Assembly (NCBI GenBank): GCA_963818445.1
Contig: CAWFSG010000017.1
Coordinates: forward strand, 372,001 to 436,000
Source of the DNA: Prado023 sp963818445
GTDB taxonomy: Bacteria > Actinomycetota > Actinomycetes > S36-B12 > CAIYMF01
DNA: 64,000 bases
Direction: 5' to 3'
Position numbers and translations under genes: made by a program. A model generated the notes under the pieces. It searched no databases. It was not told the origin of the DNA and saw only the letters and a list, made by a program, of their open reading frames with translations. This document shows positions 57,845 through 64,000 of this stretch, in pieces; position 1 is the stretch's first letter, and the number at the start of each line of letters is the position of its first letter.

Positions 57845-58759
57845 GGCTGATCGCCGGGGCCACGGGCGTTCTGGGCAGTGGCTTCTGCGACGTCCTGCGC
57901 CGGCGCGGCGAGCCGTACATCGCCATGCAGGTGCCCTGGGGTGACCCGATCCCGCGCGGCGGAACGGGTCGTGTCCTACTGGCAGGCAGCGGAGGAGGCG
58001 TCCCCCGGGTCGCCGATCACGCTCGTGTGGGCGGCGGGAACCGGGACGGTCGGCGCCTCCGAGGAGGCCATGGCCGCCGAGACCGAGACGCTGGCCGCGG
58101 TGGTGCGGGCCCTCGCCGGGACGGTGCGGCCGAACGCCGAAAACCGCCTGCTCTTCACCTCGTCTGCCGGTGCGATCTACGGCGGTCACGGGACCGGCGT
58201 GATCGATGAGTTCACACCGCCCGCGCCGATCACGCCCTACGGGCGCGAGAAGCTCGCCCAGGAGGCGCTCGTCGCCCAGTTGTCCGAGGCGGGGGTGATG
58301 GGCACGGTGGCGTGCCGGTTCACCAACGTCTACGGGCTGGCCGACGGGCAGATGGGTCGCAAGGGCCTGGTGCCCGCACTGGTCCAGGCCGCGATGCTCC
58401 GTCAGCCGGTGCGGCTCTTCGTGAGCCCGGACACACGACGCGACTACCTGTTCAACGTGGACGCAGCCCGCCTCGCGCTGGCCGAGGTGGATGGGGCGGT
58501 GGCGGACGCGGCGGGGGCGGACGCGGTGGCGCGGACGGTGATCGTCCGGTCCGGGACGACCATGACCGTCCTCGACCTTGTGGGCTCGGTGTCGCGGGTG
58601 CTGCGCCGGCGGGTTCCGGTGGTGCTGTCCGAGTCCCCGGAGAGCCGCGTGCAGCCGCAGGTGTTGCGGTTCCGGGAGCGCCGTGGCGTCCAGGCAACCA
58701 TCCCGATCAGCTCGTTCGAGGCCGCCATCAGGTCGATGGTGGGCACCTCGTTCGGGTGA
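57841..58759 (+). CDS. NAD-dependent epimerase/dehydratase (one frameshift)
   Basis: A 305-residue extended SDR enzyme when repaired. The nucleotide-binding motif GATGVLGSGF (6-15) is at the start, SSAGAIYGG supplies the catalytic Ser region, and YGREKLAQE supplies the Tyr-x3-Lys pair. The start ATG at 57841 overlaps the GT2 stop (ATGA). The first frame breaks near 57950. Dropping one C there continues as RAAERVVSYWQAAEEASP through to the stop at 58759, and the interval is a multiple of three plus one. It likely modifies a nucleotide sugar used by the adjacent glycosyltransferase. Confidence 0.87.
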
Positions 58760-58763
58760 GCAC

Positions 58764-58876
58764 GCGCAACTCCCGCCAGACCGCGCATTCCCCGCCACAT
58801 CCGGAAGCCCTCGCGCGTTGCGCGCCGCATATGGCCGGCAACGCGCACGGGGTCGAGAACGTGGCCAGCAACGCGC
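58764..58876. repeat. Cluster of five GCGC-ending interspersed motifs in both orientations
   Basis: Three reverse copies (58764-58778, 58783-58800, 58813-58832) are followed by two forward copies (58831-58846 ATGGCCGGCAACGCGC and 58861-58876 GTGGCCAGCAACGCGC). The third and fourth form a hairpin GCGCGTTGC/GCAACGCGC. The rest of the 306-base gap to 59065 holds no gene. Confidence 0.65.
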
Positions 58877-59065
58877 GGGCTGTGCGCTGGTAGGTGCTGT
58901 CCGCCGCGCAGATGAGGGCGCGGCAGCCCGTGCTGGCGTCAGCCAGGGTCCTGGGTCGGATGGGCGGGGAGGCGCGGCGCCGAACCGAGGTGCGGGGCCT
59001 CGGGCCAACGAGGCAATCGGGCTACATGACGTGACTTCGGGGTCAGGGAGGAGTAGGCCTGAGGC

Positions 59066-59954
59066 ATGCGAATCCCCGACCCCCAACCCGATCGACCAGG
59101 AACTCCCACCACGCCGGGCGCGTCCGCGAGACCGGCAACTCGAGCCCAGTTCGCACGGCTCAAGGCGATCCTCGCCGAGGACGCCCAGCCCGACCAGGGG
59201 GACCTGGTCGTCCGGCTCGACGGCGAGCCGCCCTCGGAGGACGCGCTGGCGAGCATGGACGCGGCGACCCGCGCCCTGGTGTCCTGGGTGGTCGATCACC
59301 GCGAGGAGGTCGCCCGTCGGGTGGCCGACGACCGGGACTTCGCGCGAGCTCCTGGCAACCGACCCCCGCGCCGCGTTGGCGGGTCTGGGGATGGACCTCC
59401 CGGACCTGCCGGACCTGCCGGGCACGACGCGGCCCACGCGGCCCGGCGCGACGCGGCCCACGCGCCCGGCGCGACGCGGCCCACACGGCCGGCACCCGCT
59501 GCCGACGTCTTCGCGTCGCTGGGCGGGCGCCGGTTCGAGATCCCCCGGGAGCTGCTCGAACTGGACCTGACCGATCAGGGCCCCTCGATCGCGCAGGGCG
59601 CGGCCGTCGGGCTCCTGGCCGAGACCCTCCGCGGGGCGCTGGCGACCGCGAACGGCTGGACCGCCCTGCGAGCCGATCCTCCTGCCGCCGTCCTCGCGGC
59701 GTCGCGGCGGTTCGGCTGGACGGCTCATGGGATGGCTCCCGACTCCCCGGCGGCAGCCTCGGTGGTGCAGCAGGTCGGTCGGTGCGCTGGCCGGGGCGCT
59801 GCAGTGGTCCGGCCCCACGTCGTCGGGCTCCACCGGCCCCAGCACCGCGACCACCCCCGGCGCGCCGGTCACGCGGTCCGACCTGGTCGACCTCGAGATC
59901 CGAACCGGGCGATTGCGCACGGTCCGCATCCCCACGGGACGGAAGGAGGGCTGA
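59066..59954 (+). CDS. Unrecognised protein with NHLP-like motif, first gene of a two-gene operon (frameshifted)
   Basis: A protein of about 296 residues built from two or three frames. It has a Pro-rich start, a helical region (RATRAQFARLKAILAED, ALASMDAATRALVSWVVDH) and then DDRDFRELLATDPRAALAG followed by LGMDLPDLPDLP. This last stretch resembles the leader signature of nitrile-hydratase-like peptides. A low-complexity Arg/Pro/Thr tract follows, then a helical domain (FEIPRELLELDL, AAVGLLAETLRGALA). Shifts are needed near 59340, within 59430-59500 and near 59775. The last frame ends TGRKEG at 59954, one base before the next start. GGGAGGAG precedes the ATG. I do not recognise a family. Confidence 0.6.
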
Positions 59955-59955
59955 C

Positions 59956-61347
59956 ATGGCGCGCGCAGACAGTGGCGGGTTCGACATGGTCCTCGAACTG
60001 TCCGTCCCGGCGATCAACGAGATGGTGCGCGACCTGCTGCCCACCGAGGTGGACCGGACCTGGTCGCTCGACGTCGCCCTGTGGCGGCTGGTGGGGTGGG
60101 GGCTCTCGGCACGGGTGCATGTCACGGTGGGGGAGGTGCAGCTGGCCGCCGGTGTCGCCGGAGGGCCCCCGGCCCTGACGTGGGCAGTCTCGGCCGAGGG
60201 AAGCCAGATGTGCTGGGACGCCCTCGAGGTACTGACCCTGGACGTGATCGACGCCGGGTGCGCCCCATTCGCTCCGGTGGTGACCCTGTCGGCGACGCCC
60301 ACCGCCGCGGGCAAGCGGCTCTCCGTCGAGCAGATCACGGCGACCGTCACCCTTCCGCCGGGCACCCTCGAGGCTGTCCCTGGGGTCTCGGCGTACTTGG
60401 CCCTGTTCGACCTGATCCCCGGCGGGAAGACCCGCGAGGAGGCGCGGGTCGAGCTCTACCAGAAGGTCCAGTCCGGGCTGTCCGCGGCGCTCAACGCAGT
60501 GCTGCCGAACACGGTGCCGCTGGCCGTGCTCCCCGTGGAGTCGGTTGCGTTGGCGGTGGTCGGCTCGGAGCTGCGCGTCCTGATGAACATCGATGCCGTG
60601 GCCCTCCCACCCAGCGACCCGGGCGCAATCACCCGCTCGGCCCTTCGCCGACCGCCGACCGGGTCCTCGGGACCGACCGACCTGGCCGCCCTGGTGGTCG
60701 GCAACGACTGGCTGATGCGGAGCAAGGTCCGGCCCGCGCTCGAATCAGGTCTGGGCCTGCCTGCCGGTGGCTTCTGCGCGCCGCATCCCTGCTTCTGGGT
60801 GGGTGCCAAGAGCCTGACGAACCACTTCGACATGGATGTGGTGCTGACCCAGGTGCTGGGCGAGATCGACCAGGGCGGCAACGCCCGGGTCTCGGTTGTG
60901 CTCAGGGGGACGCACAGCACCGGTGCCTTCGGCCTGACTGCCCGGGCGACGATCGGGCTGGGCGTCTCGATCGGGGCGGACCACACCCTGCGCGTCGCGG
61001 TTCAGGAGCCGACTGTCACCGAGGTGGACGTGTGGGTCGCGGCGTGGGTCTATGTCCTCGCGGTGTTCTTCCCCGGCGATCCGCTGGTGCTGCTGGCGCT
61101 GGGCCTGGTGGACGCGTGCGCCGGCGACGGCGCACGGGCGGCCCTCACCGCAGCGCTCAACGGCCGGCTGAGCGTCCCCGATGTGGAGGTGTCGGTGCCG
61201 AGCATCGCCGACCTGCACATCGACCTGTCCATGGTCCAGGCCGATGCCGAGTGGCAGATGGCCACCCTGCCCATGGGGCCTGTCCCGCTGACGTTGCCCC
61301 TCTCCCGCGCCAACGACGTGATCGCCAGGCTGTACCGGGGGCCGTGA
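59956..61347 (+). CDS. Unrecognised 463-residue protein, possible TULIP-like lipid-binding fold
   Basis: No signal peptide or clear membrane helix is present apart from a hydrophobic stretch VWVAAWVYVLAVFF near residue 360. The sequence looks like two similar halves. Each starts with an amphipathic helix (LELSVPAINEMVRDLLP, and NDWLMRSKVRPALESGLGLP), followed by alternating strands, and the first half ends in PLAVLPVESVALAVVGSEL. This resembles tubular lipid-binding (TULIP/P47-type) proteins, but I cannot confirm it. A single intact frame, strong GGAAGGAGGG site and one-base gap to the upstream gene show they form an operon. Confidence 0.7.
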   Translation: MARADSGGFDMVLELSVPAINEMVRDLLPTEVDRTWSLDVALWRLVGWGLSARVHVTVGEVQLAAGVAGGPPALTWAVSAEGSQMCWDALEVLTLDVIDAGCAPFAPVVTLSATPTAAGKRLSVEQITATVTLPPGTLEAVPGVSAYLALFDLIPGGKTREEARVELYQKVQSGLSAALNAVLPNTVPLAVLPVESVALAVVGSELRVLMNIDAVALPPSDPGAITRSALRRPPTGSSGPTDLAALVVGNDWLMRSKVRPALESGLGLPAGGFCAPHPCFWVGAKSLTNHFDMDVVLTQVLGEIDQGGNARVSVVLRGTHSTGAFGLTARATIGLGVSIGADHTLRVAVQEPTVTEVDVWVAAWVYVLAVFFPGDPLVLLALGLVDACAGDGARAALTAALNGRLSVPDVEVSVPSIADLHIDLSMVQADAEWQMATLPMGPVPLTLPLSRANDVIARLYRGP

Positions 61348-61453
61348 GCGGGCGCTCGCCCATTGGTTCCGTCGTCAGGGCGTTGCCCGGGCGTACTCGG
61401 CCCATTGTTCGGTTTGGATTGGCCGAGGCTTCAGTCGTCGAGCCCCTGAGGCG

Positions 61454-61582
61454 TCACTGCCCGATGCTCCCGGTGGTGTCGCCGATTGCGGAGTGCAGGT
61501 CGGTTTGCGCGAAGTCGTCGCCGACGAAGAGCAAGGGCCCGTCAGGCGGGCCAGCTCGTCGATCGCCTGAAGGCCCCCAGGA
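61454..61582 (-). pseudogene. VapC (PIN-domain) C-terminal remnant
   Basis: The minus strand reads GLQAIDELARLTG and then, after a one-base shift near 61535, GPLLFVGDDFAQTDLHSAIG with a stop at 61454. This is the C-terminal end of a PIN-domain VapC toxin, including the GDDF...TD acidic motif. The N-terminal two thirds and any VapB are missing. It lies directly after the GNAT toxin gene, as a scar of a second toxin-antitoxin unit. Confidence 0.7.
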
Positions 61583-62104
61583 TCACTGACCAGCCAACGC
61601 CCTCCGCAGGTCCTTGGCCAGGAGGAACAGGTGCAACGGGTCGGTCGGGGATGGCTCGAACTCTGCGCATGCCAGGTAGAAGCCACGCGCGGAATCGTCG
61701 GCGCAATGGATGAGCAACGCCCGAACCCCCACCTCCTCGGAGAGGTTGGCCACCCGGAGCAGGGCATCGCGGAGCATCGCTCGGCCGAGCCCGTGGCCCT
61801 GCCATCGGATGTCCACCGCAAGCCGGGTCAGGAGGATCACAGGAACCTCGTGCCGGGCCACGCCCTTGACGACTCGTGCCGGCGCGCGTCCCGGCTCGAC
61901 CCCGCCGGTCGAGAGGGCGTAGAACGCCGCGACCTGGCCGTCCCGCTCGCTGACGTAGACGCGGGTCATCCCAGCGCGCTGGTTCACCCAGGCGAAGCGG
62001 GCCAGCCAGTCGTCCATGTCCGGGGAAGCCGAACGGAACAGGTCGGTGGCGTCCTGGCGCTCCAGCGGCCGGGGGCGGCGCCACGGACCAGCCGGCTCAG
62101 TCAA
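61583..62104 (-). CDS. GNAT toxin (TacT/AtaT-like acetyltransferase)
   Basis: A 173-residue acetyltransferase of the type found as toxins that acetylate aminoacyl-tRNA. The acetyl-CoA binding motif is WQGHGLGRAMLRDAL (R/Q-x-x-G-x-G/A form), preceded by the substrate strand ILLTRLAVDIR; FYLACAEFEPSPTDP forms the C-terminal part with the usual Tyr. It overlaps the DUF1778 antitoxin gene by eight bases and begins with a TTG. Together they form a complete type II toxin-antitoxin operon with antitoxin first. Confidence 0.88.
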   Translation of the reverse strand: MTEPAGPWRRPRPLERQDATDLFRSASPDMDDWLARFAWVNQRAGMTRVYVSERDGQVAAFYALSTGGVEPGRAPARVVKGVARHEVPVILLTRLAVDIRWQGHGLGRAMLRDALLRVANLSEEVGVRALLIHCADDSARGFYLACAEFEPSPTDPLHLFLLAKDLRRALAGQ

Positions 62105-62393
62105 CGAACGGATCTGCGGTATCGAGCAGGGCAGCCAGGCGAGGCTTGTGCACCGCGGGGCGGTCCATGACGGCTTCGAAGGCGGTCCAGTTGATGTCGG
62201 TCAGCTGGAACCAGCGACGGTCGGCGAGCACCTGCTCGGCGGCGGACGTCGCGCTGTCCAGGACGAATTCCGTCATGCTCTTGTGGCTGGCTTCGGCAGC
62301 CCGACGGATGAGCGAGGCCTGGGCCGCGCTGGTTCGCAGGTTGAGCCGGGCGTCGCGGGCCGCAGTGGTGTCGTGGATGTCGGTGGGGTTCAC
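62097..62393 (-). CDS. DUF1778 ribbon-helix-helix antitoxin (TacA-like)
   Basis: A 98-residue antitoxin. The N-terminal DUF1778 ribbon-helix-helix is ARLNLRTSAAQASLIRRAAE, then SMTEFVLDSATSAAEQVL, with the C-terminal toxin-neutralising tail FQLTDINWTAFEAVMDRP and LLDTADPF. Start is GTG at 62393 with AAGGGAG upstream. An 8-base direct repeat just upstream (62406-62424) is the likely operator for autorepression by the RHH dimer. Confidence 0.9.
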   Translation of the reverse strand: MNPTDIHDTTAARDARLNLRTSAAQASLIRRAAEASHKSMTEFVLDSATSAAEQVLADRRWFQLTDINWTAFEAVMDRPAVHKPRLAALLDTADPFVD

Positions 62394-62405
62394 GCGCTCC
62401 CTTTC

Positions 62406-62424
62406 ATGTACGCCCAATGTACGC
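62406..62424. promoter_or_regulatory. Candidate RHH operator of the toxin-antitoxin operon
   Basis: ATGTACGC occurs at 62406-62413 and 62417-62424, an 11-base period (one helical turn), 13-31 bases upstream of the antitoxin start. On the coding strand this is GCGTACAT twice, with TACATT as a possible -10. Direct repeats at one-turn spacing suit a ribbon-helix-helix dimer pair. Confidence 0.65.
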
Positions 62425-62549
62425 ACACGGGGTGGATCGGTCAATGCATGGCGAGCGACCCCTCCTGCGGCGCCGACTGCAAGGGGGCCAAGCATGCCCG
62501 CAGCCCAAGGCGATCCGATCACCGAGCGGAGGTTCGCTGCTGCCGGCCT

Positions 62550-62777
62550 TCATCCCTGAGGGGGCTCGACCTTGCGGCTGGCGGCCATGCGCCGGGTGAG
62601 GTCCTCGCGGCTCATGTTCCCCGGGGTCCGCATCAGGGCAACCTCCACCGCCTCATCGAGCGGCAGGTCGTTCAAGTCCTGGAACCGCTCGGCGACGGTC
62701 TCGGCCGCCTCGTGCCAGCGCGAGGTGGCCACGGCGGCAGCCGTGTCGTCGTTCTGGCTGCGCCATCTGATCCCCAT
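62550..62777 (-). CDS. Small hypothetical protein
   Basis: A 75-residue protein starting MGIRWRSQNDDTAAAVATSR, then an acidic helical segment (AAETVAERFQDLNDLPLDEAVEVALM) and a basic end (SREDLTRRMAASRKVEPPQG). ATG at 62777 has GGGGGG upstream. The size and helical content suit an antitoxin-like or regulatory peptide, but no family is recognised and no toxin is adjacent. Upstream is a GTGCA...TGCAC palindrome near 62800-62820. Confidence 0.55.
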   Translation of the reverse strand: MGIRWRSQNDDTAAAVATSRWHEAAETVAERFQDLNDLPLDEAVEVALMRTPGNMSREDLTRRMAASRKVEPPQG

Positions 62778-62854
62778 TGCGTCCCCCCGCCGTCAGTGCA
62801 CAGAACGTACGCTGCACGACGGACCGCGGGCAAGCGACTCTCCGAATGGGGCTG

Positions 62855-63661
62855 CTACGCGGATCGCGTCGTGACCCGGTCCCGGTCCCGCTCCCGCTCC
62901 CGGTCCGTGCGAACCGCCTCCACCACGTGCCAGACCACGGCCGCGCAGATGAGTCCCAGTGCGACCGTGGAGAGGAACTCGACGACGGAGTCGATGAGCA
63001 GCACCTGCCGCCCGACCCGCCCCGGGGCCAGGACGCGTGTGGCCGCGAGCTGGGCGGTGGCCAGGAAGGCCCACCCGAGCAGCGCCAGTGCCAGCCCCCA
63101 CCGAACGGCGGGTCGGATGGGGGCGATGGAGCCGATCGTGGGCGCGCCGGGCCACCAGCGGACCGCGACCCACACCAGGCAGGCCAGCCCGATGATCGAG
63201 CTGACCACGTGCAGCCAACGGAACAGCTGCAACCCATGGACGACGGAGTCCAGCCACGGCATCATGCGCGGGCCGAGCATGCCGGCGTGGGTGAAGGCAT
63301 CCCAGAGCACGTGCGTCAGCGCTCCGATGGCCAGGGCGAGGCTCACCCGCGCGAGGTCCCCGGCGGTGCTCAGCCGCGGTCCGGCGCGCAGGCGGTCGGG
63401 AATCCGGCGCTGGAGGTTGGCCGGGGCCGCCCAGATCAGCGGCGGCACCAGCAGCAGGTGCCAGAGCAGGTACGCGCAGACCCCGAGGATCAGGTTGGCC
63501 CCGAGCACGCCCGTCAGGCTGTGGGTCTGGGCGGCGGTCAACGGCAGGTCGAAGTAGTAGGGCAGGTCCGGAGCCACGCTCCCGATCACCAGCGCCGAGG
63601 CCGGGAGGCCGAGCCGGAGCAGGGGCAGCACCGCCGCGGGGTGACTCCCGGTGAACGGCAC
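62855..63661 (-). CDS. DUF4184 membrane protein
   Basis: A 268-residue polytopic protein that starts VPFTGSHPAAVLPLLRLGLPASALVIGSVAPDLPYY, split over the first helix, which is the DUF4184 signature (His and Asp residues near the membrane). A later GALTHVLWDAFTHAG motif repeats His/Asp pairs, as in membrane-bound metal-dependent hydrolase-like families. Six to seven helices are predicted. The C-terminus is an Arg/Asp/Glu alternating tail. GTG at 63661 was chosen because GGGAGG precedes it and it matches the family start; GTG at 63667 is close by. Function unknown. Confidence 0.85.
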   Translation of the reverse strand: MPFTGSHPAAVLPLLRLGLPASALVIGSVAPDLPYYFDLPLTAAQTHSLTGVLGANLILGVCAYLLWHLLLVPPLIWAAPANLQRRIPDRLRAGPRLSTAGDLARVSLALAIGALTHVLWDAFTHAGMLGPRMMPWLDSVVHGLQLFRWLHVVSSIIGLACLVWVAVRWWPGAPTIGSIAPIRPAVRWGLALALLGWAFLATAQLAATRVLAPGRVGRQVLLIDSVVEFLSTVALGLICAAVVWHVVEAVRTDRERERDRDRVTTRSA

Positions 63662-63904
63662 GTGCACCTCCCCGCTCGAGTCGGACTGCCTCAGCCCGCT
63701 CCACGTCCGGCCGGGGCGAACGGTCGGCTGGATGAAGTGGACCACGAGCGGGCGGGGGCTGTCGATCGACCAAGGGCCGCGGCAAGCGCCACGTAGGTGG
63801 CGTCTAGGAATGACGAGAGCGGGACCCGGGTCGGATACCGAAGGCGGGCCGACTGGTGAGTACCATCGCACCGACCACCTTGGCGCGGCACAGTTGGGGG
63901 AGAG

Positions 63905-64000
63905 ATGACGTTCCAGACCGTCCGAGGGCTGCTTTCGCGGGGCATGCCCATCGCAGCTGTGCTCGCATTGGCCGCGTGCGGTGCAGAGACCGCTCCCCAG
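63905..64000 (+). CDS. Lipoprotein, 5' fragment (runs off window end)
   Basis: Only the first 32 codons are in the window. They encode a lipoprotein signal: MTFQTVRGLLSRG, a hydrophobic core and lipobox ALAAC with Cys25, followed by GAETAPQ. GGGGGAGAG precedes the ATG at 63905. The mature function cannot be told. It is divergent from the DUF4184 gene. Confidence 0.8.
   Translation, partial: MTFQTVRGLLSRGMPIAAVLALAACGAETAPQ

Noticed and set aside
59160..60365. Long minus-strand open frames opposite the 59-61 kb operon
   Set aside because: They are Arg/Pro/Gly-rich shadows of GC-rich plus-strand codons with no ribosome site or motif.

Overview
This window is chromosomal DNA of a high-GC member of the Actinomycetota. 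The markers are a mycothiol-pathway deacetylase (mshB), the 7Fe ferredoxin/DapC pair, a DUF3117 miniprotein, a DUF3107 miniprotein, polyphosphate glucokinase, a DUF222/HNH (13E12-type) gene and frequent GTG/TTG starts. From memory of the Mycobacterium tuberculosis map, two blocks keep actinobacterial synteny: mshB-fdxA-dapC-dapD-dapE-LOG-DivIVA-DUF3117-OMT-htrA-tatB-mrp-MgtE-like (about 6-37 kb), and ParA-rhlE-ferritin-like-DUF3107-TetR (about 47-52 kb). I see no tRNA, rRNA, CRISPR array, prophage or complete insertion sequence.

Layout. 0.1-6.1 kb: a complete peptide ABC importer (permease, lipoprotein receptor, permease, two ATPases). 6.3-14.5 kb: mshB, a small lipoprotein, a TPM-family protein that has lost its TPM domain, ppgK, an FtsH-like membrane AAA protease with a variant Walker B, citrate synthase and a glyoxalase-like protein. 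14.9-23.3 kb: a DUF222/HNH gene, DUF1232, dapC/fdxA, a VanW-type protein, a flavin reductase, then dapD and dapE divergently; dapC, dapD and dapE are the succinylase lysine/diaminopimelate steps. 23.3-32.7 kb: YceI, LOG, DivIVA-like, SRPBCC, DUF3117, leucyl aminopeptidase, O-methyltransferase, HtrA, TatB, a GAP-family membrane protein and Mrp. 32.9-43.8 kb: glycogen phosphorylase, DUF1003 with an MgtE-like protein, a DUF559 gene bracketed by a 43-bp repeat, an EamA exporter, two CitE-like lyases, a cation diffusion facilitator and an acyl-CoA dehydrogenase. 44-52 kb: DUF2332, a HATPase, a hydrolase, an orphan ParA with a zinc-ribbon partner, RhlE-like helicase, ferritin-like protein, DUF3107 and TetR. 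52-64 kb is accessory: a second DUF559-type gene, an LMW phosphatase, a repeat-rich membrane protein, a methyltransferase/GT2/epimerase group, an unrecognised two-gene operon (59.1-61.3 kb), a GNAT/DUF1778 toxin-antitoxin pair beside a VapC relic, DUF4184, and the start of a lipoprotein.

Two features stand out. First, intergenic DNA carries several distinct interspersed or palindromic repeat families: a 43-bp palindrome in three copies, an 80-bp unit in two copies, a GCGC-ending 16-bp motif in seven copies, and several long hairpins. Second, at least a dozen otherwise conserved genes are broken by one-base indels, mostly single inserted bases. Because mshB, rhlE and htrA are among them, I read most of these as consensus errors rather than gene decay. 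Coordinates for such genes below span both frames.
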